The position numbers were made by a program, and so were the translations under genes. Source: JAAYJR01 sp964611525 (GTDB taxonomy: Bacteria > Bacteroidota > Bacteroidia > Bacteroidales > Prolixibacteraceae). Taken from it: a DNA stretch of 64,000 nt. Shown here one piece after another: positions 17,432 through 26,921 of the stretch. Below the pieces are notes generated by a model. That model saw only the letters and a list, made by a program, of their open reading frames with translations. It searched no databases and had not been told where the DNA came from. Each line of letters starts with the position of its first letter. The first letter of the stretch is position 1. Location: assembly GCA_964611525.1 (NCBI GenBank), contig CAZTAL010000053.1, forward strand, positions 1-64,000. Direction: 5' to 3'.

Positions 17432-18655
17432 TTATTCTGGTTTTTCAACTTTTGCCGGTTCGTCTTTTCTGTACCTCAAAAAGAGAAAAAGAAATGCCAA
17501 TGTAAGGAAAACAGTTATAATGATCACATACTGAAGTGTTGCAGCTCCTGCCACCAGATCATCTCCGAATTTTGTCATCTGAACATCATATATCCTTCCT
17601 AAGACAGGTTGTGCAATAGCTCCGCCCAGAAAGCCAATACCACCCATAATTGCAAGTCCGAGAGCTCCGCTTGTAGGCACCCTTTCAGCGACTACACCTA
17701 ACATATTTGGCCAGAAATAAGCTACACCAATTGCAAAAACAGTTGCTGCAGCAAATAACACTATCCCTGAAGATATACTCATTAAATACAGTCCTATCCC
17801 TGAAAATACAGCTGAAAATAACAGCACCCCCGTTCCTGTAAGCCGGTGAACAACAGGTCCGGCTAAAAGCCGTGCAATAGCCATCACTGCAGAAATCCAC
17901 ACTAAAATAAGTATGGAACTAAGTCCTGCCCCAAACAGCTTGTCAACAGAATGATTGAAAAGTGCAGCAATCCATTGGTTAGTCCCCAATTCAGTTGCAG
18001 CGGTAAAGATCATACAAAACGCCATAAACAGGAAAAGTGGCGATACACAAGCCTTAAGCATATCCTTGTAAGTAGCTCCGGACGTTACTCTTTCTGTATC
18101 AGGAAATTTATGGCCAATAAACATCAAACCATAACCAAGAGTAGGCAGCAACATTGCTGCTGTCTGGATTCTCCAGCCCCAGCCTATCTGGGCAAAGAAG
18201 TAAACAAGAAGACCTCCAAATACAATCCCTGCCGGAAACCACATATGAAACCGGTTAAGCTTAGCTGTCTTATCATCAGGATAAAGTGCCGTGATCAACG
18301 GATTACAGGCAGCTTCAACGCTACCGTTGGCAATGCCGATAAACATAGTTGAAAAGAACAAGCTCCAGAAACCATTTGCAAAGATAGTCATGACCAAGCC
18401 AATAACATGACAGACAAAAGCAACGGCTATGACCCTTCCAATACCCATCACATCGACCAAAGGCCCGAATATTACCATTGCTACTGTAAATCCCCAAAAG
18501 GCTGTTCCTACGATCCAGCCCACCTGGGCGCCTGTTAACTGAAATTCATCCATCCATGGAGTAATAAACCCTCCACGGGTACCAAAGGTAAGTGCAGTAA
18601 CGACCAAAGCCAGACAACTGGCATTAAACAACATTAATCTTTTAACTTTTTCCAT
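17432..18655 (-). CDS. Major facilitator superfamily transporter
   Basis: A 407-residue integral membrane protein with about twelve hydrophobic segments in two halves separated by a basic loop near residue 190, the layout of the major facilitator superfamily. Features include FGPLVDVMGIGRV after the second segment (the family's loop 2-3 motif in degenerate form) and GPVVHRLTGTG in the second half. Relatives in Bacteroidota carry sugars or organic acids, but the sequence does not decide the substrate. It is convergent with argF, the stop codons being only 26 bp apart. It has no partner enzyme next to it. Confidence 0.8.
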   Translation of the reverse strand: MEKVKRLMLFNASCLALVVTALTFGTRGGFITPWMDEFQLTGAQVGWIVGTAFWGFTVAMVIFGPLVDVMGIGRVIAVAFVCHVIGLVMTIFANGFWSLFFSTMFIGIANGSVEAACNPLITALYPDDKTAKLNRFHMWFPAGIVFGGLLVYFFAQIGWGWRIQTAAMLLPTLGYGLMFIGHKFPDTERVTSGATYKDMLKACVSPLFLFMAFCMIFTAATELGTNQWIAALFNHSVDKLFGAGLSSILILVWISAVMAIARLLAGPVVHRLTGTGVLLFSAVFSGIGLYLMSISSGIVLFAAATVFAIGVAYFWPNMLGVVAERVPTSGALGLAIMGGIGFLGGAIAQPVLGRIYDVQMTKFGDDLVAGAATLQYVIIITVFLTLAFLFLFLRYRKDEPAKVEKPE

Positions 18656-18922
18656 AGAAATGATTTTTAAATAGTATTAAGTTTTAATTAATCGGTATCA
18701 ACAAAATAATGAATAACCTGCTGTTGTCAACATAATTTTTTCGGGACTGGAAACTTAAAATCATATTCATATAAATATAAAGTAATATGACATTCTACAA
18801 GAATTAGTCGCATGGTTACCAACTCTAACAGATAATAATTTTTATAACAAAAATAACAATTAAATTTACTGTTAAAAGTTTTTTTACTAAAAAGAAAGAG
18901 TCTTGAAAATTATTTTTATCGA

Positions 18923-19249
18923 ATGGCAATAAGAAAGAAAAAAATACTTCGCTGTTTATTGTTATGACCTTTAATTACTGTCATTTTAATATTTGTTGCC
19001 TATATTATATTACCTTCGATCATAACAAATACACTATCAAATTACGTTAAAGATAAATCGAGAGGTACATACTCCATAAGGATAGAAGGGATGGATGTTG
19101 GGCTCTTTCCATTAAACTTTACCTTAAGCCAGGTAGATCTTATTATGGGCAAACAGGAACTTCTGTCACCAAGAATAGAAATTTACAGACAGAAAAATAA
19201 AGTTAAAAGCCAGCTAATGCCGGAAGCAGTTGAAATTTATTATTTATAA
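18923..19249 (+). pseudogene. Broken N-terminal fragment of an AsmA/DUF748-like gene
   Basis: An ATG at 18923 opens a frame that encodes a basic start (MAIRKKKILRCLLL), then a TGA at 18965-18967. The frame then continues open for 93 codons with a membrane segment (PLITVILIFVAYIILPSII) and a soluble part containing RIEGMDVGLFPLNFTLSQV, before TAA at 19247. A single transmembrane anchor followed by a 'GMDVGLFPLNF' strand pattern resembles the beginning of AsmA-like or DUF748 proteins, which are normally many hundreds of residues long. The in-frame stop inside the membrane segment and the early end make this a decaying remnant. Coding without the stop is clear; the family is inferred. Confidence 0.6.
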
Positions 19250-19340
19250 TTTAAACCACTTTACAGAAAATTTGTCGTGCTAAAACTATAATCGAAAAAA
19301 TGTGTTGTATATCAACCTATGGAATTATAAATTTTTCATG

Positions 19341-19348
19341 TACATTTG
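19341..19348 (+). promoter_or_regulatory. Candidate -7 box for the lipoprotein hydrolase
   Basis: TACATTTG fits TAnnTTTG and lies 24 bases before the ATG at 19372. It supports that start over the in-frame ATG at 19300, which would lie upstream of the promoter. Confidence 0.45.
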
Positions 19349-19371
19349 GAAAAAATACTAAACAATTCGCC

Positions 19372-20592
19372 ATGAAATTCAAATTATATCCCAATCTTTG
19401 CTTAATTTTCTTGATCCTTGCATTATTTTCTTCATGCCAAAAGGATGAAATCGAAAAACCTGTAAACAAGTACCTGATAAAATACGAAAAACTAAGGACT
19501 TACTTGCCTGTCGTTATGGAAACAATATTTGATAAATTGACCGGTGATTATCCCGATATTGAAGCAATACGTAACAGGGTATCTTATGGAATAATGGTTT
19601 ATAAAATTACTTATAATACCACTTTCAACGGTGAAGATAAAATGGCATCCGGATTAGCTTGTGTGCCTATCGGTGAGGGAGAGTTTCCTGTAATAAGCTA
19701 CCAAAACGGAACCAATACCTTACACAATAATGCCCCTTCCAAAAATCCAGACCGTGATCTATACATGATGCTGGAATTTGTAGCCTCTACAGGATTTGTA
19801 ATTTCAATCCCCGATTACCTGGGCTTCGGCTCATCCGACAATATGTTCCATCCATACTTACATAAAGAATCAACAGTTCAGAGCGTGATAGATATGATTA
19901 AGGCTGTCCGTGAATTTGCTGTTGAAGAAGATATTATCCTGAAAAACGAATTCTATATTACTGGTTATTCAATGGGCGGCTGGGCAACTATGCAGGTGCA
20001 AAAAGCTCTTGAAGAACAACATTCAGGTGAATTCAACCTTGTGGCAAGTGCCCCCTGCGCAGGACCATATGATCTTACTTATATTAATGAATATATCAGA
20101 AACAGGTCAACATATCCCATGCCGTATTTCCTTGGTTTTGTTGCTAACAGCTATATTAATGCCGGGGAAATGACGACACCTCTTGACGCCATCTTCAATG
20201 AACACTATGCTTCAAAAATTCCTGATCTTTTTAACGGAAGCAAATCAGGGGAAGAAATTAATGACTCACTTACCACTAATATTACCGACCTGCTTACCGA
20301 AGACTATCTGCAAAATTTCGAGACAAATACCATCTACTCATCGCTTAAAGAGGCCTTGCAAAGAAATAGCATAACCTCATGGAATACATCTGTTGCTACA
20401 AAGATAATACACGGAACGTCTGATGACTTTGTTCCATATGAAATTTCTCAGGATATTTACAATGATTTTATGTCACAAGGAGTAAGCAGTAACCGTGTTA
20501 ACCTTATACCTCTTAATGGCATGGATCATACTAACGGGATAATTCCGGCCGGACTAATTTCTATTAAATGGTTTCTTGATCTTACGGAATAA
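19372..20592 (+). CDS. Alpha/beta-hydrolase lipoprotein (lipase/peptidase-like)
   Basis: A protein of about 406 residues. Taken from the ATG at 19372, it begins with a lipoprotein signal (FLILALFSSC) and an exported alpha/beta-hydrolase domain. The nucleophile elbow reads GYSMGGW (Ser in GxSxG), the acid and histidine fit IIHGTSDDFVPYE and GMDHTNG near the C-terminus, and an oxyanion-like SYQNGTNTLHN lies ahead. The general layout recalls secretory lipases or S9-like peptidases, which cut esters or peptides, but the substrate cannot be named. An upstream ATG at 19300 is in frame, but its extension spoils the signal peptide and precedes the likely promoter. It is followed by a MITE-like repeat. 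Confidence 0.82.
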   Translation: MKFKLYPNLCLIFLILALFSSCQKDEIEKPVNKYLIKYEKLRTYLPVVMETIFDKLTGDYPDIEAIRNRVSYGIMVYKITYNTTFNGEDKMASGLACVPIGEGEFPVISYQNGTNTLHNNAPSKNPDRDLYMMLEFVASTGFVISIPDYLGFGSSDNMFHPYLHKESTVQSVIDMIKAVREFAVEEDIILKNEFYITGYSMGGWATMQVQKALEEQHSGEFNLVASAPCAGPYDLTYINEYIRNRSTYPMPYFLGFVANSYINAGEMTTPLDAIFNEHYASKIPDLFNGSKSGEEINDSLTTNITDLLTEDYLQNFETNTIYSSLKEALQRNSITSWNTSVATKIIHGTSDDFVPYEISQDIYNDFMSQGVSSNRVNLIPLNGMDHTNGIIPAGLISIKWFLDLTE

Positions 20593-20601
20593 CATTATTA
20601 A

Positions 20602-20696
20602 GTCTATCTTTTTTCAGATAAATTAGCAAAATTTATCAAGCTGATTTTCAGTTATATACAAAAAATATAAAATTTTCAGTTTTTATACTGAACTCA
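20602..20696 (+). repeat. MITE-like repeat, copy D (shortened)
   Basis: It ends in the family terminus TATACTGAACTCA (through 20696) and shares the central CTGATTTT block. The left part keeps an AGTCTA word but has lost most of the internal hairpin. It sits between the convergent hydrolase and TPR genes. Confidence 0.55.
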
Positions 20697-20773
20697 ATAA
20701 TCAATAAAAATATTTTCCCCTGATAAGTTATTAATTATCAAATTAATAATAGTCATGCATTCAATCTATATAT

Positions 20774-22216
20774 CTATAGAGGGTATTTTCCCCTGAATGA
20801 ATCAATCAGTTTATTTATCTTCTTATTTTTAAGTGCTTCGGGATAAACATCATAAAGATATTGAAGCTGAACAAATTCCTGTTTCATAGCGGAAACGAGC
20901 AACTCACAAGCTTCATTATCTTTCTTTTTTTCAAGAAGCAAGCCAACAGTCCGGTATTTAAGCAAAACATCGCCATTTGTTTCCATTGCGGATTTCATTA
21001 TTGCTATAGCCTTGTCAATCTCTCCCGACTTTGCACAAAAATCGACCCATGTCAGCCATACTTCACTGTTCCCCGGTTCCAGTCCTGCAGCCCGCATCAA
21101 AGCATTCTCAGCTTTATGATTTAAATCGCAATCATTATATATCCTGGCAAGAGCAAGCCAGTATTCCTGATTCATATCATCGATCTTCAATGCCTTCTCC
21201 ATAAATACAATGCTCTCCTGCCACTTGTGTTCCAGCCACATGATCAGTCCTGCCCCAAACCATGCAACATCATTATCTTGATTTATACTGATGGCTTTCT
21301 GATAATAGTATTCTGATTTATTATAATCTTCGAGGTTAAGATAACATTCGCCAATGTAACACCATGCATCATCATTATCAGGATCATGTTCCAGATATTC
21401 CATATACTTGCTGACAGCCCTCTTAAATTTACCAATATTAGCACAAGAATTGGCAAGATTAAATAATGCCTGATAAAAATCTTCCTTTAAAGCCAGTGCA
21501 AATTCATAGGCTTCAACAGCTTTCTTGTAGTTTTCTGATTTGTTATAGCTGATACCGAGATTAAACCAGATATAATGGTTAAAAGGATCGTTATCCAGGT
21601 ATCGATTATAATAATTAATGCTTTTCTGAAAATCACCACTCTGGTCGCTGATAAAACCAAGCTCATAAAGAGCAATTTCATTAACAGGATTAATTTTCAA
21701 AACCTTCTCATAATATTCAATTCCTTTATGGTTTTCACCAGCCTGTATATAAGCTGCACCAATTTGACAAAGAATATCCTCACGATCAGTTCCGGCAATT
21801 TCCAAAGCCTTATCAAATGATTTTTCAGCTTTTTCATTTTCGCCAATAATTAACCATGCCGAACCTTTAATAAAATGTATATCAGGATTGGCAGATTCGA
21901 TTTGTTCAGCCATTTCAAGGTAGTCAAAAGCGCTATCGTATTTACCACTGTTGAGTAGCACCTCTGCATATTTCAACTTTAACTGAACAGAACCGGGATG
22001 AATCTGAATACCCTGCCTGGCAGCTATCTCAGAAGAATTAATATCTCCTTCATCCAGGAAATATTCAACTATTTCTTCAAATTCAGAGACATCAAAATAA
22101 TTTTTGCTGCCCGTCATAAGCGAGGCTTTGAAGCGATTCAGCGCCTCACTAATATTATCTTCACCTAAATAATTATTGTCTTCCTGATTCATGTAGTCTG
22201 TAAAATCAAACCTCAA
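20774..22216 (-). CDS. Tetratricopeptide repeat protein
   Basis: A 480-residue protein made almost entirely of TPR units, about eleven, from residue 40 to 460. Clear units include GSAWLIIGENEKAEKSFDKA, EIALYELGFISDQSGDFQKS and NLGISYNKSENYKKAVEAYE. There is no signal peptide or membrane segment, so it is probably a cytoplasmic scaffold. TPR arrays bind other proteins; no enzyme domain is attached. It lies 85 bp downstream of the DUF4301 gene on the same strand and may share its transcript. Partner and role are unknown. Confidence 0.85.
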   Translation of the reverse strand: MRFDFTDYMNQEDNNYLGEDNISEALNRFKASLMTGSKNYFDVSEFEEIVEYFLDEGDINSSEIAARQGIQIHPGSVQLKLKYAEVLLNSGKYDSAFDYLEMAEQIESANPDIHFIKGSAWLIIGENEKAEKSFDKALEIAGTDREDILCQIGAAYIQAGENHKGIEYYEKVLKINPVNEIALYELGFISDQSGDFQKSINYYNRYLDNDPFNHYIWFNLGISYNKSENYKKAVEAYEFALALKEDFYQALFNLANSCANIGKFKRAVSKYMEYLEHDPDNDDAWCYIGECYLNLEDYNKSEYYYQKAISINQDNDVAWFGAGLIMWLEHKWQESIVFMEKALKIDDMNQEYWLALARIYNDCDLNHKAENALMRAAGLEPGNSEVWLTWVDFCAKSGEIDKAIAIMKSAMETNGDVLLKYRTVGLLLEKKKDNEACELLVSAMKQEFVQLQYLYDVYPEALKNKKINKLIDSFRGKYPL

Positions 22217-22301
22217 AAATAATAATTAATAATTGATAATAAATAGGGAGTTTGTCAACAAACTATCTATTCAAGATTTTTCTTTATTAAATATACACTT
22301 T

Positions 22302-23834
22302 TTAAAGATGTTGCTCCCTTAACAGGTCGTTCACCGTTTTTACGGGATTAAAAGTTTCAACCGGAACCTCTGCAAACAAAGTATTCCAGTCACTCATAGC
22401 GCCATTCCACAAACCCGGCAATTCCTGTGCTTTTAATTCCCTGCGGTCTATTGATTTTTTAGAAATAAACCCGGTAGCAGGATCTGTATATTCCGATAAA
22501 TTATACTTTTCACCTTTATAATTTTTTATAGAACACACTAGGTCAACAGGATTAAAATGGGTAGAACGTTTTAATATTTCCTGTTGTTGATTATTGTCGG
22601 CGTCAATCTGTGAGTTCTCCACAATCTGCAGGGATACTGTACCATCAGGATTCTTTGCCCAAAAAGGACCTCCTCCGGGTTCTCCCTCATTTTTAACCAT
22701 GCCACAAACCCGCAAAGGGCGATTAAATTTTTCTTTCAAATATTGATACAAATTTTCTCTTTCAGTATAATACTGATCATCAACGGGTTTTGTATTTAAC
22801 ACATTTTCAAGAAAATTAGCTGCTGCCACCAGAAAATTATTTCCAAGGGCAACATAGTGCTTTTCATTTAACTGTTGCTGATAATAAAATAATTCCTCCT
22901 GGTATTTTAATAATAAACCGGCCAGTGCTTTTTTATATATTATTGTAGTTTGTTTCAGTCTGTCAGGAACTACATTATCAATATTTTTAATAAAAATAAG
23001 GTCTGCATCCAAATCATTAAGATTTTCTATTAAAGCACCATGACCTCCGGGGCGGAACAGCAGAGTGCCATCTGTTTCACGAAAAGGTTCATTATTCATA
23101 CCGACCGCTATTATATCCGTGGAAGGTTTTTGTATGCTGAATGATACATCAAGAATAATACCCAGTTTTATCTCATATTTATATTTCACCTCGCTTAACA
23201 GTCGCTGAAAAAGAGCCATATGTTCCGGCGATACGGTAAAATGAATCCTGGCAACTCTCCTACTGTCTGTCGCATAGCCCTCTCCCTCTACAATGTGTTC
23301 TTCAAGGGGAGTGCGTGCACCATCATGGTATTTATGAAATTTTATCAAACCCTTGGGAAGGGAACCGTAATTGAGCCCTTTTTCTGTTAACAAGAACTCA
23401 ATCCATCTTATGCAGTTTTTATCGCCTTTAAAATCATTTTCAGCAACCTTTTTCAAATCTTCATAAAAAGCAAATTCTTCCCTCCTGGCCAAAAACTGTC
23501 TTGCAAAAGCATTTTGAGCCAGAGCTGCTGTAGGATCAGCAGCGTTTTTATTTTCTTTTAATACTTTGAAGAGAGCTTTGAACATACGACTGGCAGCTCC
23601 GGATGCAGGCACAAATTTAAGAGGCCTCGCCTTATCAGCTATCTTTTGATCAAACCTTTGAATATTCTCCTCAATTTGGAGATTATCAAGTACAATGATC
23701 CCATTTCCTGCTGTTGCCGCCTCTTCAATTCTCAAAAACGGAAAGCCGGTTTTATAATTCTCCAGTTGCTTCCTGACCAGCTCCGGATCACTACCACGTT
23801 CCTTTATTTGAATTTCATCTTTCGGAGATAACAT
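22302..23834 (-). CDS. DUF4301 family protein
   Basis: A 510-residue cytoplasmic protein that looks like a full-length DUF4301 member, a family found mostly in Bacteroidota. It has LKFVPASGAASRMFKALF near residue 80, a nucleotide-transferase-like feature. GTLLFRPGGHGALIENLND in the middle and MVKNEGEPGGGPFWAKNPDG in the C-terminal third are also strongly glycine-rich. The GxASRM pattern recalls sugar-phosphate nucleotidyltransferases, but this is a guess and no function is established for the family. It is followed by the TPR gene on the same strand. Confidence 0.8.
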   Translation of the reverse strand: MLSPKDEIQIKERGSDPELVRKQLENYKTGFPFLRIEEAATAGNGIIVLDNLQIEENIQRFDQKIADKARPLKFVPASGAASRMFKALFKVLKENKNAADPTAALAQNAFARQFLARREEFAFYEDLKKVAENDFKGDKNCIRWIEFLLTEKGLNYGSLPKGLIKFHKYHDGARTPLEEHIVEGEGYATDSRRVARIHFTVSPEHMALFQRLLSEVKYKYEIKLGIILDVSFSIQKPSTDIIAVGMNNEPFRETDGTLLFRPGGHGALIENLNDLDADLIFIKNIDNVVPDRLKQTTIIYKKALAGLLLKYQEELFYYQQQLNEKHYVALGNNFLVAAANFLENVLNTKPVDDQYYTERENLYQYLKEKFNRPLRVCGMVKNEGEPGGGPFWAKNPDGTVSLQIVENSQIDADNNQQQEILKRSTHFNPVDLVCSIKNYKGEKYNLSEYTDPATGFISKKSIDRRELKAQELPGLWNGAMSDWNTLFAEVPVETFNPVKTVNDLLREQHL

Positions 23835-24015
23835 ATCATGATTTTGAAATATATTTTAAAAATAGAAATAAGATTTTGTTTACGAAATTATTACTACCCT
23901 ATATTAATAAACTTTTTACATTATTTTTTTAACAAACACTCTTCACCTTACAATAATAAACACTCTGTCTTATATGTTTTACTAACTTTATCCGTTTAAA
24001 ACCAGTCTGCAAAAG

Positions 24016-24963
24016 ATGAATTCATTTGTAAATCCTTATAATACGTGGGGACATAATAAGCGTTACAACGATTTTTCCACTCATTTCAGGAAACTTTTTT
24101 CAGAAAGAGTGCAAAAGGTTTCCATAGATGCAGGTTTTACCTGTCCAAACCGTGACGGCACTAAGGGACTTGGAGGATGCACTTATTGTAATAATAAAGC
24201 TTTTAAACCAACATATTGCGATCCGGGAAACAGTATAAGCAGTCAAATTGATCAGGGAGTAAAATTTTTTGAAAAGAAATACAAAACAATGCGTTTCCTT
24301 GCTTACTTTCAAGCATATACTAATACTTATGCCCCCTTAAAAGACTTGAAACGGTTATATGAAGAAGCATTGCGGCATCCAAAAATCATAGGACTGGTTA
24401 TTTCCACACGGCCGGATACTGTAAATGAAGAAATTCTCGATTATTTCGCCTGGCTAACCAAAAAAGTATACCTGATGGTCGAATTTGGTGTTGAATCGCA
24501 CCTTGACCGTACATTAACGGCAGTAAACAGGGGACATACATTCTCGGACTCTGTCAGAGCGCTGGAACAAACAGCACGCCGCAATATCAACAACTGTACC
24601 CACATGATATTAGGTCTCCCGGGAGAAAACAGAGACGACTGGCTGGAGCAGGCTTCTACAATTTCCCAACTTCCTGTAAAGAATCTTAAACTGCACCAAT
24701 TACAAATACATAAGGGAACCGTTATGGAGAAACAATACCGGCAGAATCCTGAAAAATTTCACATATTTGATGTTGAAGAATATATAGATTTAGTAGTTGA
24801 TTATATGGAACGCCTAAATCCTGAAATCATAATAGAAAGATTTATTAGTCAGGCACCGCGTGAAATATTGATAGCACCTCGTTGGGGACTAAAAAACTTT
24901 GAATTCGTGGCAAAACTTGAAAGGAGATTGGAAGAACGGGATACATGGCAGGGTAAATTATAA
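24016..24963 (+). CDS. TIGR01212-type radical SAM protein (YhcC-like)
   Basis: A 315-residue radical SAM protein of the YhcC/TIGR01212 family. The cluster cysteines are Cys43, Cys55 and Cys58 (TCPNRDG...GGCTYC), spaced CX11CX2C, a hallmark of this family and different from the usual CX3CX2C. Further family features are FQAYTNTYAPL, ISTRPDTVNEE, VEFGVESHLD and MILGLPGE. The enzyme should bind a 4Fe-4S cluster and cleave S-adenosylmethionine; its substrate is unknown, with RNA modification suggested for distant relatives. It opens a forward gene run that continues through the acyltransferase, DUF368, aroE and phosphatase genes. Confidence 0.9.
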   Translation: MNSFVNPYNTWGHNKRYNDFSTHFRKLFSERVQKVSIDAGFTCPNRDGTKGLGGCTYCNNKAFKPTYCDPGNSISSQIDQGVKFFEKKYKTMRFLAYFQAYTNTYAPLKDLKRLYEEALRHPKIIGLVISTRPDTVNEEILDYFAWLTKKVYLMVEFGVESHLDRTLTAVNRGHTFSDSVRALEQTARRNINNCTHMILGLPGENRDDWLEQASTISQLPVKNLKLHQLQIHKGTVMEKQYRQNPEKFHIFDVEEYIDLVVDYMERLNPEIIIERFISQAPREILIAPRWGLKNFEFVAKLERRLEERDTWQGKL

Positions 24964-25026
24964 AAAAACATGCTATTTTTGCGTATATGACTTTTGGGTT
25001 ATTCCAAAATAACAATCAAACAAATA

Positions 25027-26829
25027 ATGGAATTATTAAAGCTGACTGATATTATTAAGGCACCTCCCGCTCTGGCAATGTTCGGTGGAGAATATTTCGC
25101 TAAATTTCTCATGTATGTCCTCAGGTTTAATAAATTGAATAAAATTTATGAACAAATTGCATCAAAAAATGGAATAGAATTCATTGATGAAATTATCAAT
25201 ATTCTGGAATTTAAAATTGAATTTGACGAAAATGAATTAAAAAAAATACCTGCTGCAGGACCGCTAATTGCTGTTGCAAATCATCCGTTTGGCGGATTTG
25301 ACGGTCTTTTGTTGATCAAATATTTATCCGCTATAAGGCCTGATGTAAAAGTTATAGGCAATTTTTTACTTCAAAAGGTGAATCCTGTCTCTGATTATTT
25401 TATAAGCAATAATCCTTTTGACACAAAAAAACAAGTAACTAACAAAATCAGTAACTATCAGGGAATTACCGAAGCTATCAATCACATAAATAACAATGGA
25501 ATTTTGTGTATATTTCCGGCAGGAGATCTTAGCACATATGGCACATTTAATAATATTACCGACCAGGTTTGGCAGTTCCCTGCAGTAAAATTTGTAAAAA
25601 AAGCCCGTGTACCTGTTGTTCCCGTCCTCTTTCAGGGAACAAATACCAGGTTATTTCATCTTTTTGCAAAAATACATCCTTCATTGCGCCATGTAAGGCT
25701 TCCCTCAGAATTGTTAAATAAGAGGCATAAGACAATAAAAATAAGGATCGGTAGTCCTGTTAGTGTTGAAGAGCAGGACAAATTCAATGATATATATCAA
25801 TTTAGCCGGTTTATCCGCGCTAAAACATACAGCATGGAATCAAGCTTGGAAGTGAAGCGCTTCTTCAATTATAATTTAAAAGCCTATTCAAGGCCGCAGC
25901 CTATAATTGATCCGGTTCTGAAAGAAATGATATTAAAAGAAATACAAAAAATACGGGAAGATTATACTCTTTTCAATATAAGGAATTATACTGCTTTTTG
26001 TGCCCCTTCAAAAAATATCCCCAATATTCTTAATGAAATCGGGCGACTGCGAGAAATCACCTTCAGGGATGTGGGTGAAGGAACTAATCGTAGTATAGAT
26101 ATTGATGAATTTGATCTTTATTATAACCAGATGTTCATCTGGGACGAAACAAACAACCGTATAGTAGGTGCTTACCGGATAGGAAAAGGTAAGGATATCC
26201 TTGATCAATATGGGAAAAGAGGATTTTACCTGCACTCCCTGTTCCGCATAAGTGATGATTTTAAGCCGGTACTTAAGGAAAGTCTGGAGTTGGGACGCTC
26301 ATTTGTCATAAAGGAATATCAGCGCAAACCCATGCCGCTTTTCCTGCTATGGAAAGGAATTTTGTATTTTCTCTTAAAAAATCCCGAATACCGCTATCTG
26401 ATCGGACCTGTAAGTATAAGCAATAATTACTCAAAAATTTCAAAAGACCTGATTATCCGCTTTATTATGCGTAATCACTTTAACTGGAAAATGGCCAGTT
26501 TCGTAAAGCCCCGAAAAAGCTACAAGTTCAGAAGTGATAATCCCGATATAAATATATTGATGGAAAATATGGGGCATGATATAAATCGACTCGATAAAGT
26601 TATAGGCGACCTGGATGAACTAAATTCCGGACTGCCGGTTTTATTAAAAAAATATATAAAACTGAATTCCAAGATAATTGCATTTAATGTTGACCCTAAA
26701 TTTAATAATTCCCTCGACGGTTTAATAGTTCTTGATGTCTATGATGTCCCTAAAAATACTATTGAATCACTTTCAAAAGAGGCAAACGACGGCTCGATAC
26801 TTGAACGATTTTACTCAAGTAGGGAATAA
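25027..26829 (+). CDS. Fused acyltransferase (OlsF/ornithine- or glycine-lipid type)
   Basis: About 600 residues combining two acyltransferase domains. The N-terminal half (about 50-270) is a PlsC/LPLAT-type O-acyltransferase with the NHPFGGFDG block and FPAGD motif. The C-terminal half (about 300-480) is a GNAT-like N-acyltransferase with RDVGEGTNRSIDIDEFDLYY and the GAYRIGKG strand, as in OlsB and hemolysin-type proteins. This order matches OlsF, a bifunctional enzyme making ornithine lipids, and related enzymes making glycine lipids in Bacteroides. Which amino acid is used cannot be read here. A TTG at 24994 is an alternative start, but the ATG at 25027 gives a normal N-terminus. It is second in the operon after the radical SAM gene. 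Confidence 0.82.
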   Translation: MELLKLTDIIKAPPALAMFGGEYFAKFLMYVLRFNKLNKIYEQIASKNGIEFIDEIINILEFKIEFDENELKKIPAAGPLIAVANHPFGGFDGLLLIKYLSAIRPDVKVIGNFLLQKVNPVSDYFISNNPFDTKKQVTNKISNYQGITEAINHINNNGILCIFPAGDLSTYGTFNNITDQVWQFPAVKFVKKARVPVVPVLFQGTNTRLFHLFAKIHPSLRHVRLPSELLNKRHKTIKIRIGSPVSVEEQDKFNDIYQFSRFIRAKTYSMESSLEVKRFFNYNLKAYSRPQPIIDPVLKEMILKEIQKIREDYTLFNIRNYTAFCAPSKNIPNILNEIGRLREITFRDVGEGTNRSIDIDEFDLYYNQMFIWDETNNRIVGAYRIGKGKDILDQYGKRGFYLHSLFRISDDFKPVLKESLELGRSFVIKEYQRKPMPLFLLWKGILYFLLKNPEYRYLIGPVSISNNYSKISKDLIIRFIMRNHFNWKMASFVKPRKSYKFRSDNPDINILMENMGHDINRLDKVIGDLDELNSGLPVLLKKYIKLNSKIIAFNVDPKFNNSLDGLIVLDVYDVPKNTIESLSKEANDGSILERFYSSRE

Positions 26830-26921
26830 ACCTTTTGATTTATGATTGACTATTTATATTAACTATTTATATTGACTGTGTTGATTTACTTCCAGATATA
26901 TAATATACATAACAATTTTTT

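Noticed and set aside
18811..18850. GGTTACC upstream of the AsmA-like remnant as another sigma-type promoter
   Set aside because: The first G is missing, the T run is absent, and the box at the required spacing reads TTATAACAA, so the match is too weak.
18965..18967. TGA in the AsmA-like frame as a recoded codon (selenocysteine or tryptophan)
   Set aside because: No SECIS-like element was seen, other genes here use TGA as a normal stop, and the frame ends after 93 more codons, all pointing to decay.
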